DNA from: Thauera carbonicopians
GTDB taxonomy: Bacteria; Pseudomonadota; Gammaproteobacteria; Burkholderiales; Rhodocyclaceae
NCBI RefSeq assembly: GCF_025699485.1
Contig: NZ_JANUXN010000005.1
Location: forward strand, 124,001-188,000
Direction of reading: 5' to 3'
Length of the DNA stretch: 64,000 nucleotides
Below the pieces are notes generated by a model. The model searched no databases, was not told the origin of the DNA, and saw only the letters and a list, made by a program, of their open reading frames with translations. Of this stretch, positions 36,810 to 45,912 are shown one piece after another (within the stretch, counting starts at the first letter, position 1; each line of letters begins with the position of its first letter). The position numbers and the translations under genes were made by a program.

Positions 36810-38003
36810 TCAGCTCTTGTCGGGGTCGCCGGCATCGCGCGCGGCGGCGGCCGGGGCGGGGGCGCCCGACATCAGCACCGGCCGGGGATCGACCGCCTGC
36901 CCGGGGCGGGTGCGCTGCAGGCCGTTGACCACGATGCGCTCGCCCTCCCGCAGCCCCTCCTCGACGATCCGCAGCGGCCCCTGCGCGGCGCCCAGCGTGA
37001 CTTCGCGGTAGGCGGCGCGGTTGGCCTCGTCCACCACCAGCACGAAACGCTTGTCCTGGTCGGTGCCGATCGCCTTCTCGTCGATCAGAACGGCCTCACG
37101 CGGCGTGCTGCTGCCCAGCCGGATGCGGGCGTAGAGGCCGGGCAGCAGGGTGCCGTCGGCGTTGTCGAACACGGCACGCACGCGGATCGTGCCGCTGGAA
37201 GTGTCCATGCGGTTGTCCACCGAGCTGACCGTGCCGCGGCGCGGATGGCCGTCCTCGTTGGCCAGCCCCAGGTGCACCGGCACGCCGGCCTCGCCCTGGC
37301 GACCGTTGATGATGGCGAGGAAACTCTGCTCATCGACGTCGAAGGCGGCGTACATGCGCGCCATCGACACCAGCGTGGTCAGCGGCGGCGTGCCCGGCCC
37401 GGCGGCGACGACGTTGCCGACGGTCGCTTCCGCCCGCGACAGCTTGCCGGCCACAGGCGCGGTGATGCGGGTGTATTCGAGGTCGAGGCGGGCCGATTCG
37501 AGCGCGGCGCGGGCGGCCAGCCGGTTGGCCTCGGCCTCGCGCGCGGCGTTGCGCTTCTCTTCGTAGTCGCGCCGGGCGATGGCGTTGTCGACGATCAGCC
37601 GTTCGCCACGTGCGAGATCGCCGGCAGTGTAGGCGGCGCGCGCTTCGGCGGCGGCGAGCCGGGCACGGGCATGTTCGAGCGCGGCGGCGTAGGGCCGGGG
37701 GTCTATGGTGAATAGCGGATCGCCCTTGTTCACCAGCGCGCCGTCCTGGAAATGCACCGCAGTGATGGTGCCGGATACCAGCGGCCGGATCTCGACCCGG
37801 TCCACCGCTTCCAGCCGGCCGGAATAGCTGTGCCAGTCGGTGATCTGCCGGCTGGCGACGGTCGCCACATCGACCGGGCTGGGCGGCGGCGCGACGGTGG
37901 CCTGGGCATCGGCCTGCGGGCCGAATGCGGCGAAGCCGCCGCCGAGGACGAGCAGCACCGCGATCGCGGCGGCGAGGGCATGGGGCTTGCGCGAGAGGGA
38001 CAT
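36810..38003 (-). CDS. RND efflux periplasmic adaptor (MFP)
   Basis: This 397-aa membrane-fusion protein starts with a signal peptide (MSLSRKPHALAAAIAVLLVL). It shows the adaptor signature VEIRPLVSGTITAVHF, the split lipoyl domain and a helical hairpin with IARRDYEEK, then beta-barrel and membrane-proximal domains. It is the first gene of the efflux operon, divergent from the LysR-family gene. The start at 38003 is set by the signal peptide; the longer frame lies in the promoter region. Confidence 0.94.
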   Translation of the reverse strand: MSLSRKPHALAAAIAVLLVLGGGFAAFGPQADAQATVAPPPSPVDVATVASRQITDWHSYSGRLEAVDRVEIRPLVSGTITAVHFQDGALVNKGDPLFTIDPRPYAAALEHARARLAAAEARAAYTAGDLARGERLIVDNAIARRDYEEKRNAAREAEANRLAARAALESARLDLEYTRITAPVAGKLSRAEATVGNVVAAGPGTPPLTTLVSMARMYAAFDVDEQSFLAIINGRQGEAGVPVHLGLANEDGHPRRGTVSSVDNRMDTSSGTIRVRAVFDNADGTLLPGLYARIRLGSSTPREAVLIDEKAIGTDQDKRFVLVVDEANRAAYREVTLGAAQGPLRIVEEGLREGERIVVNGLQRTRPGQAVDPRPVLMSGAPAPAAAARDAGDPDKS

Positions 38004-38183
38004 CGTGTACTCCTTGTCGGGGGATCGCGGCGCCGGCAGGCGGCGGGCGATCAGGTGTTTCAGGGGCGCTCCGGTGGCGGGGCGTCGTGCCTGGCCGCAT
38101 GCGTGGCGGCTTCGGTCATGTCGCAGTGCATCAAATCTTGGCTGTTGTTTTGTCCTGGATAAATGTGCCGAATTCGGAAACAC

Positions 38184-38202
38184 TATTCGCTCATCGCGAA
38201 TA
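38184..38202. promoter_or_regulatory. LysR-type operator in the efflux/LysR intergenic region
   Basis: TATTCGC-N5-GCGAATA (38184-38202) is a perfect seven-base inverted repeat in the 268-base gap between the divergent adaptor and LysR genes, with the T-N11-A form of LysR-type sites. It is the likely binding site of the adjacent regulator. No other strong element was identified in this gap. Confidence 0.6.
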
Positions 38203-38271
38203 ATCTCAGCCAGGATTGACGGATAATTCGCCCACCGGCGGGTTCGCGGACAGGAATCAGGAGCAGGGGAA

Positions 38272-39279
38272 ATGGATCGTTTTCAGGCCATGCAGGTGTT
38301 CACGCGCGTGGTGGATGCCAACAGCTTTTCGCGCGCGGCCGACAGCCTCGGGCTGCCGCGCGCCACCGTCACCACCATCATCCAGAATCTCGAACGCCTG
38401 CTGCAGGTGCGGCTGCTCAACCGCAGCACGCGGCGGCTGAGCCTGACCCAGGACGGCGCCGCCTACTACGAACGCTGCGTTGCCATCCTGGCCGACGTCG
38501 AGGAGACCGAGGCCTCGTTCCGCGAAGCCGCGCGCGCGCCGCGCGGCCGGCTGCGCATCGACGTGCCGGCCGCGCTTGGCCGCCTGGTATTGATTCCCTA
38601 TCTGTGCGAGTTCCATACCCGCCATCCCGAGGTCGAGCTCGCCATCGGCATGAGCGACCGGCCGGTGGACATGGTGCGCGAGGCGGTCGACTGCGCGATC
38701 CGGATCGGCCAGTTGCCGGACTCCTCGCTGGTGGCGCGCCGTATCGGCACCTTCTTCGTCGTTACCTGCGCGGCGCCGGCCTACCTCGAACGCCACGGCG
38801 AACCGAAGGCCATCGCCGACCTCGCCGGGCATCACGCGGTGCATTACTTCTCCAGCCTGACCGGCCGTCCCATGGACTGGGATTTCGTCGTCGATGGTGA
38901 AGTCGCCGAGGTCAAGATGAAGGGCGTGGTGGCGGTCAACGATGGCGATGCCTACCTCGCCTGTGCGCTGCAGGGCTTCGGGCTGGTGCAGGCGCCGCGC
39001 TTCATGGTGTCGCCGCATCTGGAATCCGGCGCGCTGCAAGAGGTGCTGCCGCAGTGGCAGCCGTCCTCGCTGCCGATATCGGTGGTCTATCCCGCCAGCC
39101 GCCACCTGTCGCCCAAGGTGCGCGCCTTCGTCGATTGGGTCACCGAGCTGTTCGCCGCCTGCCCGCTGCTCGGCGGCCGCGCCGCGGTCGATTACTGCTG
39201 CAGCTACGAGGGGCCGTGCACCGGCAACACGCTGCGCTCGGTGGCCGAGCAACACAATCTGGCCGAGAGCGTGCTGTAG
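38272..39279 (+). CDS. LysR-family regulator of the divergent efflux operon
   Basis: This 335-aa protein has an N-terminal winged HTH (MDRFQAMQVFTRVVDANSFSR, recognition helix near LPRATVTTIIQNLERLL) and a substrate-binding-like domain of the CrgA type (GRLRIDVPAALGRLV). It is probably an activator of the adjacent RND operon in response to an unknown compound. GGGGAA precedes the ATG. The C-terminal ~25 residues, with several Cys, extend past the usual end. Confidence 0.92.
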   Translation: MDRFQAMQVFTRVVDANSFSRAADSLGLPRATVTTIIQNLERLLQVRLLNRSTRRLSLTQDGAAYYERCVAILADVEETEASFREAARAPRGRLRIDVPAALGRLVLIPYLCEFHTRHPEVELAIGMSDRPVDMVREAVDCAIRIGQLPDSSLVARRIGTFFVVTCAAPAYLERHGEPKAIADLAGHHAVHYFSSLTGRPMDWDFVVDGEVAEVKMKGVVAVNDGDAYLACALQGFGLVQAPRFMVSPHLESGALQEVLPQWQPSSLPISVVYPASRHLSPKVRAFVDWVTELFAACPLLGGRAAVDYCCSYEGPCTGNTLRSVAEQHNLAESVL

Positions 39280-39300
39280 GCCCGGGACGGTTCAGCTGAT

Positions 39301-39510
39301 TCAACCGCCTTTCGAGGTGGTCTGTGCGTTGCTGGGTGCAGGCCTGGCCGTGGCCAATCCGCGCATGGCGCGTGTACCGTATCGTGATGAGGATGGCGAG
39401 AGTGTGTGGGGTTCGCTCATGCGTCCTTCAGTCGGCTGCCCAGGATAGTGCGTCAGATGGCCGACCCGCAGGTCGCCCAGGCGCACTTCCAGTGTGCGCA
39501 CGGTATTCAT
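39301..39510 (-). pseudogene. Truncated hipA toxin gene
   Basis: The frame begins MNTVRTLEVRLGDLRVGHL, typical of the HipA N-terminal subdomain, and overlaps the hipB stop by four bases. After about 24 residues the sequence is no longer HipA-like and it stops at 69 codons, so the kinase core is absent. The toxin is dead. Confidence 0.7.
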
Positions 39511-39851
39511 TCCGGATCCTTCAGATGCTCGAATTCGGTCAGCAGATCCATCGGGGCTGATTCAGGGACGGGCGGGGTCGATTTGCCGGAAAGCCGTTTC
39601 TGCTCCAGCAGAGCGGCTTGCCCGATCGGAACCAGCGCTACCTCCAGGCCGAGAGAACTGGCGTAGGTGAGGAAGGTGTCCAGCGTGACTTCGCGGCCGT
39701 TCTCGATCTTCGATACCGTGCCCTGGCGCATGTGTTTCACATTGCCCTGAGCCAGGCCGGCCGCTTCGCGGGCACGGCGCAACTGCTTGCCCAGCAGGGC
39801 GAGCGTTTCAGGGTTACGGACACGCGATTGCGGTTTCATGCCATACGACAT
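39507..39851 (-). CDS. HipB-like XRE-family regulator/antitoxin
   Basis: This 114-aa Cro/C1-type HTH protein (GKQLRRAREAAGLAQGNV, recognition region QGTVSKIENGRE) has a short tail. It would neutralise and autoregulate with HipA, but only the start of hipA remains. The Pro/Ser-rich C-terminus is variable. Confidence 0.85.
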   Translation of the reverse strand: MSYGMKPQSRVRNPETLALLGKQLRRAREAAGLAQGNVKHMRQGTVSKIENGREVTLDTFLTYASSLGLEVALVPIGQAALLEQKRLSGKSTPPVPESAPMDLLTEFEHLKDPE

Positions 39852-39922
39852 AGCGATTCATCTTTGCTGTATTTATACGATAAAGCGTGTTTTTTGCAAG
39901 GTATAAGTCGCTATGGCGTATA
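39849..39922 (-). promoter_or_regulatory. hipB promoter/operator region
   Basis: A+T-rich leader with nested inverted repeats: CATAGCGA (39849-39856) pairs with TCGCTATG (39908-39915), and TATACG (39874-39879) with CGTATA (39917-39922). The first repeat overlaps the hipB start codon. These are likely HipB operators. Confidence 0.4.
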
Positions 39923-39937
39923 AAAATTGAACTCCGA

Positions 39938-40780
39938 TCAGATCATCTCCAGCGGGCTGGGCCTCGTCGGCGGCGGAAAGATCCGATCCAGCTCCGCCCG
40001 AAGTTCGGCGTCGATGACGACATCCAGCGCGCCGAAGTTCTCCTCCACCCGGCCGCGGCCCGTCGCCTTAGGGATGGCGATGACACCTTCCTGATGGAGC
40101 AGCCAGGCCAGCGCCAGTTGGGCGGCGGTGACGCTCCGCGATGCGGCAAGCGATGCGAATTCCCGATTGCGCAGCAGCCGCGCCTGCTCCAGCGGCGAGT
40201 AGGCCATCACCGGCATGTTGCGGGCCTGGCACCAGGGCAGCAGATCCCATTCGATGCCGCGGCGGGACAGGTTGTACAGCACCTGATCGACGGCGCAGCG
40301 TTCACCTTCCGGCTCGGTGAACAGGGCTTTCATGTCCCGCACGTCCAGGTTGCTGACGCCCCAGTGGCGGATCTTGCCGGCCGCCCGCAGGCGCTCGAAG
40401 GCTTCCACGGTTTCATCGAGCGGGATCGAGCCGCTCCAGTGCAGCAGGTATAGATCCAGGCAATCCACGCCGAGCCGTTCCAGGCTGCGCTCGCAGGCGA
40501 TGGGCATCGAGCGCCGGCCGGCGTTGTGCGGATAGACCTTGCTGACGATGAAGACCTGGTCACGGCGGCCGCGAATGGCTTCGCCGATCAAGGTCTCGGA
40601 AGCGCCTTCGCCGTACATCTCGGCGGTGTCGATCAGTGTCATGCCGAGGTCGATGCCGTGCTGCAGCGCGGCGATCTCGTCGGCCCTGCGCGCCGGGTCC
40701 TCGCCCATCATCCAGGTTCCCATGCCCAGCGCAGGGACGTGTTCTCCGGAGGGTAGTGCAATGGTCTTCATGTTTTTCAT
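39938..40780 (-). CDS. Aldo/keto reductase
   Basis: This ~280-aa NADPH-dependent oxidoreductase of the AKR family shows the catalytic tetrad: Asp and Tyr in [11 protein letters not shown], Lys in SKVYPHNAG, His in YLLHWSGS. The cofactor-binding C-terminal stretch [14 protein letters not shown] is present. The start at 40780 ([10 protein letters not shown]) is used; 40771 is an equal alternative. It may sit at the right edge of the accessory region. Substrate is unknown. Confidence 0.9.
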   Translation of the reverse strand: MKNMKTIALPSGEHVPALGMGTWMMGEDPARRADEIAALQHGIDLGMTLIDTAEMYGEGASETLIGEAIRGRRDQVFIVSKVYPHNAGRRSMPIACERSLERLGVDCLDLYLLHWSGSIPLDETVEAFERLRAAGKIRHWGVSNLDVRDMKALFTEPEGERCAVDQVLYNLSRRGIEWDLLPWCQARNMPVMAYSPLEQARLLRNREFASLAASRSVTAAQLALAWLLHQEGVIAIPKATGRGRVEENFGALDVVIDAELRAELDRIFPPPTRPSPLEMI

Positions 40781-40901
40781 CCCATGATTGTCGGCTTGCC
40801 GTCGCATCGTAGATCAGTCGAGCCCGCAGAGGGCGGCCGACAGGCGGTGCGGGCGCTGCCCACGACCCTCCGTCCCGCCCGCGTTACAATCCCAGCCTTC
40901 A

Positions 40902-40926
40902 ACCGCCCACCGGGCGGTGTTTTTTG
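40902..40926 (+). terminator. Intrinsic terminator-like hairpin ahead of gmk
   Basis: ACCGCCC (40902-40908) pairs with GGGCGGT (40912-40918) around an ACC loop, followed by GTTTTTT. It is 20 bases upstream of gmk and just downstream of a TACAAT -10-like element (40885-40890). It could end upstream transcription or act as a leader attenuator. Confidence 0.65.
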
Positions 40927-40945
40927 CGAATTTGCGAGCGTCCCC

Positions 40946-41560
40946 ATGTCCGGAACCCTTTTCATCGTCACCGCGCCGTCCGGCGCCGGCAAGACCACGC
41001 TGGTGCATGGTCTGCTGCAGCGCGATGCGCGCGTGCAGCTGTCGATCTCGTACACCACGCGTGCGCCGCGCGCCGGCGAGCAGGACGGGCGGGAGTACCA
41101 CTTCGTCGATGTGCCGGCTTTCCGCGCCTTGCGCGACCGCGGCGAGTTCCTCGAGTGGGCCGAGGTGCATGGCAACTACTACGCTACCTCCAAGGTCTGG
41201 CTGCGCGAACAGATCGCCGCCGGGCGCGACACCTTGCTGGAGATCGACTGGCAGGGCGCGCAGCAGGTGCGCAAGGTCTTCCCGGAGGCGGTGGGGGTGT
41301 TCATCCTGCCGCCGTCGATGGAGGAGCTCGAATCCCGCCTGCGCGGGCGCGGCACCGACAGCGACGAGGTCATCAGCCGGCGCCTGCTGGGCGCGCGCGG
41401 GGAAATGCGCCATGTGGCGGAATTCGACTACGTTATAATCAACGACGAAATCGATCAGGCGCTGGACGACCTGGTTGCCGTGGTACGCGCCTCGCGGCTG
41501 CGCCATGCCAGCCAGCACAAGCGCCATCCCGAATATTTCGACTTTTTGGAACAGGATTGA
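40946..41560 (+). CDS. gmk: Guanylate kinase
   Basis: This 204-aa enzyme phosphorylates GMP to GDP. It has the P-loop [10 protein letters not shown], the GMP-binding [11 protein letters not shown] and the DWQGAQQV region. Start [12 protein letters not shown] at 40946 was chosen over the longer frame because the P-loop should lie near residue 10. It is followed by rpoZ with two bases between stop and start, the usual order in betaproteobacteria. Confidence 0.96.
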   Translation: MSGTLFIVTAPSGAGKTTLVHGLLQRDARVQLSISYTTRAPRAGEQDGREYHFVDVPAFRALRDRGEFLEWAEVHGNYYATSKVWLREQIAAGRDTLLEIDWQGAQQVRKVFPEAVGVFILPPSMEELESRLRGRGTDSDEVISRRLLGARGEMRHVAEFDYVIINDEIDQALDDLVAVVRASRLRHASQHKRHPEYFDFLEQD

Positions 41561-41562
41561 AC

Positions 41563-41778
41563 ATGGCCCGCATCACCGTCGAAGACTGCCTGAAGAAGAT
41601 TCCCAACCGCTTCCAGCTCACGCTGGCGGCGACCTACCGCGCGCGCCAGCTGACCATCGGCAGCACGCCGCAGATCGAGCTCGACCCGTCCGACAAGGAC
41701 AAGCCCACCGTGATCGCGCTGCGCGAAGTCGCCGCCGGCAAGGTCGGGCTGGAGATGCTGAACCGCGGCCAGGCCTGA
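41563..41778 (+). CDS. rpoZ: RNA polymerase omega subunit
   Basis: This 71-aa protein has the omega start [19 protein letters not shown] and the AATYRARQL helix, with a C-terminal tail ending RGQA. Omega promotes RNA polymerase assembly and contributes to the (p)ppGpp response, which fits its position just before the (p)ppGpp enzyme gene. Confidence 0.96.
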   Translation: MARITVEDCLKKIPNRFQLTLAATYRARQLTIGSTPQIELDPSDKDKPTVIALREVAAGKVGLEMLNRGQA

Positions 41779-41802
41779 GCCGGGTCGTGAGGGGCTAGAC
41801 AC

Positions 41803-44007
41803 ATGGACGAGAGCGAGCGGGAAGCCCCTCAGGAACCTTTTCGCCCGCCGCCGTCGAGCGTGCTGTCGCTCGACTTCCAGGGACTGAAGACCAAGCTGCT
41901 GACCTACATGCGTGCCGAGGACGTCGGCCGCGTGGAGGCAGCCTATCACTTTGCCGCCGACGCCCATGCCGGGCAGTTCCGCGTCAGCGGCGAGCCCTAC
42001 GTCAGCCATCCGGTCGCTGTGGCCTCGCTGGTGGCCGACTGGCACCTCGATCCGCAGGCGCTGATCGCCGCGCTCCTCCACGACGTGATGGAGGACACCC
42101 ACATCCCCAAGGCGGAGATCGCCGAACGCTTCGGCAAGGTTTCGGCCGAGTTGGTCGATGGCCTGTCCAAGCTCGACAAGATCGAGTTCCGCTCGCACGA
42201 GGAAGCGCAGGCCGAGAACTTCCGCAAGATGCTGCTGGCGATGGCGAGCGACCTGCGCGTCATCCTGATCAAGCTGGCCGACCGCCTGCACAACATGCGC
42301 ACGCTCGGCCACATGCGCCCGGCCAAGCGCCGCCGCATCGCCAACGAGACGCTGGAAATCTACGCGCCGATCGCCAACCGGCTCGGCCTCAATGACCTGT
42401 ACCGCGAGCTGCAGGAGCTGTCCTTCAGCAACAAGTACCCGCTGCGCTACCGGGTGCTGGCCAAGGCCATCCGTGCGGCGCGCGGCAACCGCCGCGAAGT
42501 GGTCGGCAAGGTCAGCACGGCGATCGAGGAACGGCTGCCGCAATGGGGCATCACCGCCGAGGTCAGCGGCCGCGAGAAACACCTCTACGGCATCTACCGC
42601 AAGATGGCCGAGAAGCACCTGTCGTTTTCGCAGGTGCTGGACATCTACGGCTTCCGCGTCATCGTCGGCGAGGTGTCGAGCTGCTATCTGGCGCTGGGTG
42701 CGCTGCACTCGATGTACAAGCCGGTGCCGGGCAAGTTCAAGGACTACATCGCGATCCCCAAGGCCAACGGCTACCAGAGCCTGCACACGACGCTGATCGG
42801 TCCCTTCGGCACGCCGGTCGAAGTGCAGATCCGCACGCGCGAGATGCACCACATCGCCGAGGCCGGCGTGGCCTCGCACTGGCTGTACAAGGAAGACGAG
42901 AAGACGCTGACCGAGCTGCAGCAGAAGACGCATTCCTGGCTGCAGTCCCTGCTCGAGCTGCAGTCCGCCTCGGGCGAGGCCACCGAGTTCCTCGAGCACG
43001 TCAAGATCGACCTGTTTCCGGGCGAGGTCTATGTGTTCTCGCCCAAGGGCACGATCTTCTCGATGCCCAAGGGCTCGACGCCGGTCGATTTCGCCTACGC
43101 GGTGCATACCGACATCGGCAACCGCTGCGTGGCCTGCCGCATCAACGGCGACCTGATGCCGCTGCGCAGCGAGCTGAACAATGGCGACCAGGTCGAGATC
43201 ATCACCGCCGCCCATGCCAACCCCAACCCGGCCTGGCTGTCGTATGCGCGCACCGGCAAGGCGCGGGCGCAGATCCGCCATTTCATGAAGAACGCCCAGC
43301 AGGACGAGTCCGTCGCGCTGGGCGAGCGCCTGCTCAACCAGGCGCTGCGGCCGCATGGCCTGACCCTGGGCCAGATCTCGACTTTCGCCTGGGAGCGCTT
43401 CCTGCGCGACCGCGGCGTGCGCCACAAGAAGGAGATCTTCTCCGACCTCGGCCTGGGCAAGCGCCTGCCGGCGATCATCGCGCGCCGCCTGGCGCAGGCG
43501 CAGGACATGGAATCGGGCCGGCCCGACGTGATCAAGCCGAAGCCGGCGGGCGCGATCACGATCCGCGGTTCCGAAGGCATCGCGGTGCAGCTGGCGCGCT
43601 GCTGTCATCCGATCCCGGGCGATCCGATCATCGGCACGCTGCGCAAGGGCCAGGGGCTGGAAGTGCATACCCACGACTGCCCGAGCGTGGCCAAGCTGCG
43701 CGGCGACCGCGGGCGCTGGGTGGATGTCGAATGGGAAGCCGGCGACGACCGCCTGTTCGACGTCGGCATCCGCGTGCTGACGCGCAACGCGCGCGGCGTG
43801 CTGGCGCGGGTGGCCAGCGCCATCGCCGAGGAAGACTGCAACATCCAGAGCGTGCACATGGACAACGAGCAGGGGGCCTACACCGCGCTCAACTTCACCT
43901 TGCAGGTGCGCGACCGCATGCACCTGGCGCGCGTCATGCGCGCGGTGCGGCGGGTGCAGGAAGTGGTGCGCATCGGCCGCGTCAAGGGCGACGGCCGCGC
44001 GGTCTGA
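41803..44007 (+). CDS. spoT: Bifunctional (p)ppGpp synthetase/hydrolase (SpoT/Rel)
   Basis: This 734-aa enzyme makes and degrades (p)ppGpp. It has an N-terminal HD hydrolase (ALIAALLHDVMEDT), a synthetase domain with GIYRKMAEKHL and GFRVIVGEV, a TGS domain (VYVFSPKGTIFSMP) and a C-terminal ACT domain. Both catalytic regions look intact, so it is a Rel/SpoT-type enzyme rather than RelA. It lies 24 bases after rpoZ. Confidence 0.95.
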   Translation: MDESEREAPQEPFRPPPSSVLSLDFQGLKTKLLTYMRAEDVGRVEAAYHFAADAHAGQFRVSGEPYVSHPVAVASLVADWHLDPQALIAALLHDVMEDTHIPKAEIAERFGKVSAELVDGLSKLDKIEFRSHEEAQAENFRKMLLAMASDLRVILIKLADRLHNMRTLGHMRPAKRRRIANETLEIYAPIANRLGLNDLYRELQELSFSNKYPLRYRVLAKAIRAARGNRREVVGKVSTAIEERLPQWGITAEVSGREKHLYGIYRKMAEKHLSFSQVLDIYGFRVIVGEVSSCYLALGALHSMYKPVPGKFKDYIAIPKANGYQSLHTTLIGPFGTPVEVQIRTREMHHIAEAGVASHWLYKEDEKTLTELQQKTHSWLQSLLELQSASGEATEFLEHVKIDLFPGEVYVFSPKGTIFSMPKGSTPVDFAYAVHTDIGNRCVACRINGDLMPLRSELNNGDQVEIITAAHANPNPAWLSYARTGKARAQIRHFMKNAQQDESVALGERLLNQALRPHGLTLGQISTFAWERFLRDRGVRHKKEIFSDLGLGKRLPAIIARRLAQAQDMESGRPDVIKPKPAGAITIRGSEGIAVQLARCCHPIPGDPIIGTLRKGQGLEVHTHDCPSVAKLRGDRGRWVDVEWEAGDDRLFDVGIRVLTRNARGVLARVASAIAEEDCNIQSVHMDNEQGAYTALNFTLQVRDRMHLARVMRAVRRVQEVVRIGRVKGDGRAV

Positions 44008-44098
44008 AGCCTGCGCACGGGGCGGTGCATCGCCGCAGCGGCGCGTTTTGCCGCTGGCTGCTAGAATTGCGGCCACTTCAGAACAGGGGGGCCCGACG

Positions 44099-44287
44099 AT
44101 GGCGATGTACGAATCCGATCACACCAAGTTCATGCGCGAGTGGATGGCCAAGCATCCCGAAGAGCAGACCGAGCAGAAGAAAGGCCGCGCCCTGTGGTGG
44201 GACAAGCCGCAATCGGTCGAGGAGCAGCAGCGCCTGCAGGAAGCGCGCGTGCCGGTGAAGCCCTACTACTACGACGCCAATCACTGA
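44099..44287 (+). CDS. DUF3460 family protein
   Basis: This 62-aa acidic protein reads MAMYESDHTKFMREWM and ends VPVKPYYYDANH, the pattern of DUF3460, a small betaproteobacterial family of unknown function. CTAGAAT at 44061-44067 may be its -10. No signal peptide. Confidence 0.85.
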   Translation: MAMYESDHTKFMREWMAKHPEEQTEQKKGRALWWDKPQSVEEQQRLQEARVPVKPYYYDANH

Positions 44288-44324
44288 GCCGTCTCCCCTT
44301 GCTGCCGGGCCGGGCGCCGAACGC

Positions 44325-45749
44325 ATGAGTCTGCCGCGCCGGCTTGCCTTCATCGACGTCGAAAGCACCGGCGCCCATCCGGTACGCGACCGCATCACCG
44401 AGATCGCCATCCTCCGTGTCGAGGATGGCGTGCTCGTCGACCGCTGGGAAAGCCTGGTCGACCCGCAGGCGCCCATCCCGCCGCTGATCCGGCAGATTAC
44501 CGGCATCAGCGACGAAATGGTCGCCGGCGCGCCGTGCTTCGGCGAGCTCGCCGACCAGGTGCAGGCCTTGCTGGCCGGCCACGTGTTCGTCGCCCACAAT
44601 GCCCGTTTCGATTTCGGCTTCATCAAGAATGCCTTCGCCCGCATCGGGCGGGATTTCGATGCGCCGGTGCTGTGTACCGTCAAGCTGTCGCGGGCGCTGT
44701 TTCCCGAGCATCACCGCCATGGGCTGGATGCGCTGATCGAGCGCCACGACCTGCACTGCGGCGCCCGCCACCGGGCGATGGGCGACACCGAGGCGCTGTG
44801 GCAGTTCGTGCAGCTGGCGCAGGCGCGCTTCGAGCCCGAAGTGCTGCAGCGCGCGGTCGAGCGCGCGATGAAGGCGCCGGCGTCGCCGCCCGGACTGCCG
44901 GAGGGCTTGCTCGAAGCCTTGCCGGACGAGCCCGGCCTCTATTTCCTGCATGCCGAAGCAGAAGCGCCACCGCCCGGACGCATCGACCGCCCGCTGTTCA
45001 TCGGCCGCGCCGCCAGTCTGCGGGCAAGGGTCAAGGAGCATTTCGCCGGCAGCACGCGCAAGGGCAAGGGCGCCGAACTGCGCGAACGGACCCGCCGCAT
45101 CGAATGGATAGCAACGGCCGGCGAACTCGGTTCGCTGCTGCTCGAAGCCGAGTTCGTCAAGCGCCTGCGGCCGCCGTCGAACCGCCTGCCCGAAGACGGT
45201 GGCGAAGCGTTTGCGCTACGCCTGATCGAGAATCGCCGGCGCGCGCCGATCTACGAGCGAGTGCCGGTCGCCGGCGCCGATCCCGCCACCTGGGCGGGCC
45301 TGCACGGCCTGTTCCGCAACAAGCGCGAGGCGGACAACCGGCTGCGCGAACTGGCCATGCTCTACCGCCTGTGCCCGCGCCGGCTCGGCCTGGAGCCGGG
45401 CACGGCCGGAGCATGCTCGGCGTTTCAGGCGCGCCGCTGCGCCGGCGTCTGTGCCCGCCGGGAAACGGCGGCGGAACACGACGCCAGGCTGCTGGGCGGC
45501 CTGGCCTCGCTCGGCGTCAAACCCTGGCCATGGCCGGGTGCGGTGGTGGTCGGCGAGCGCGATGCCCATTCGGGGCGCGAAGCCTGGCATGTCTTCGACC
45601 AGTGGTGCCACCTCGGCAGCGTGGCGCGGCGCGAGGAATTGCCGACGATAGGGAGGGAGCGCCGCTTCGACATCGACACCTGGCGCCTGCTCGGGCGCTG
45701 GTTCGCCGTGCCCGCCCATCTGGACGCTGTCGAGCCGTTCGAGTCCTGA
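44325..45749 (+). CDS. DEDDh exonuclease-GIY-YIG nuclease fusion
   Basis: This 474-aa protein has an N-terminal DnaQ-like exonuclease (FIDVESTGAHP, HNARFDFGFIK, RHRAMGDTEAL, about residues 8-175) joined to a UvrC-like GIY-YIG domain (PGLYFLHAE, then LFIGRAASLRARVKEH) and a cysteine-bearing tail (CSAFQARRCAGVC). Such fusions are thought to act in DNA repair, related to Cho/UvrC; the exact role is inferred. The GIY tyrosines are diverged (GLYFL and FIGRA), so nuclease activity of that half is uncertain. Confidence 0.88.
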   Translation: MSLPRRLAFIDVESTGAHPVRDRITEIAILRVEDGVLVDRWESLVDPQAPIPPLIRQITGISDEMVAGAPCFGELADQVQALLAGHVFVAHNARFDFGFIKNAFARIGRDFDAPVLCTVKLSRALFPEHHRHGLDALIERHDLHCGARHRAMGDTEALWQFVQLAQARFEPEVLQRAVERAMKAPASPPGLPEGLLEALPDEPGLYFLHAEAEAPPPGRIDRPLFIGRAASLRARVKEHFAGSTRKGKGAELRERTRRIEWIATAGELGSLLLEAEFVKRLRPPSNRLPEDGGEAFALRLIENRRRAPIYERVPVAGADPATWAGLHGLFRNKREADNRLRELAMLYRLCPRRLGLEPGTAGACSAFQARRCAGVCARRETAAEHDARLLGGLASLGVKPWPWPGAVVVGERDAHSGREAWHVFDQWCHLGSVARREELPTIGRERRFDIDTWRLLGRWFAVPAHLDAVEPFES

Positions 45750-45769
45750 TGCGTGGCGAGGGTTTCTGC

Positions 45770-45895
45770 GGGGTGGGATGGGTCGAGCCGCGCAGGTCGA
45801 GCCGCGCAGCTAGAGCCGAGGGCGAAACCCATCACCTTCGACGGGCGTCATGGCCGATGGGTTTTGCTACGCTCTACCCATGCTACGGCTCTGAG
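45770..45895. repeat. Dispersed intergenic palindromic repeat, copy 2
   Basis: Contains GATGGGTTTTGCTACGCTC (from 45856) and, on the opposite strand, GGTGATGGGTTTCGCCCTCG (from about 45835). These match the arms at 241-333. A 14-base unit (GGTCGAGCCGCGCA) is also duplicated in tandem at 45781-45808. It lies between two convergent genes. Confidence 0.55.
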
Positions 45896-45912
45896 GCAGT
45901 CGAGCCGTCGCC

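Noticed and set aside
33524-36928. Long plus-strand open frame opposite the RND pump gene
   Set aside because: His/Arg/Gln/Ala-rich shadow of the pump gene; no recognisable domain.
12235-40945. Mobile element with integrase, tRNA attachment site or transposase
   Set aside because: No such gene, tRNA or end repeats could be found by reading; the island is recorded without an assigned mechanism.
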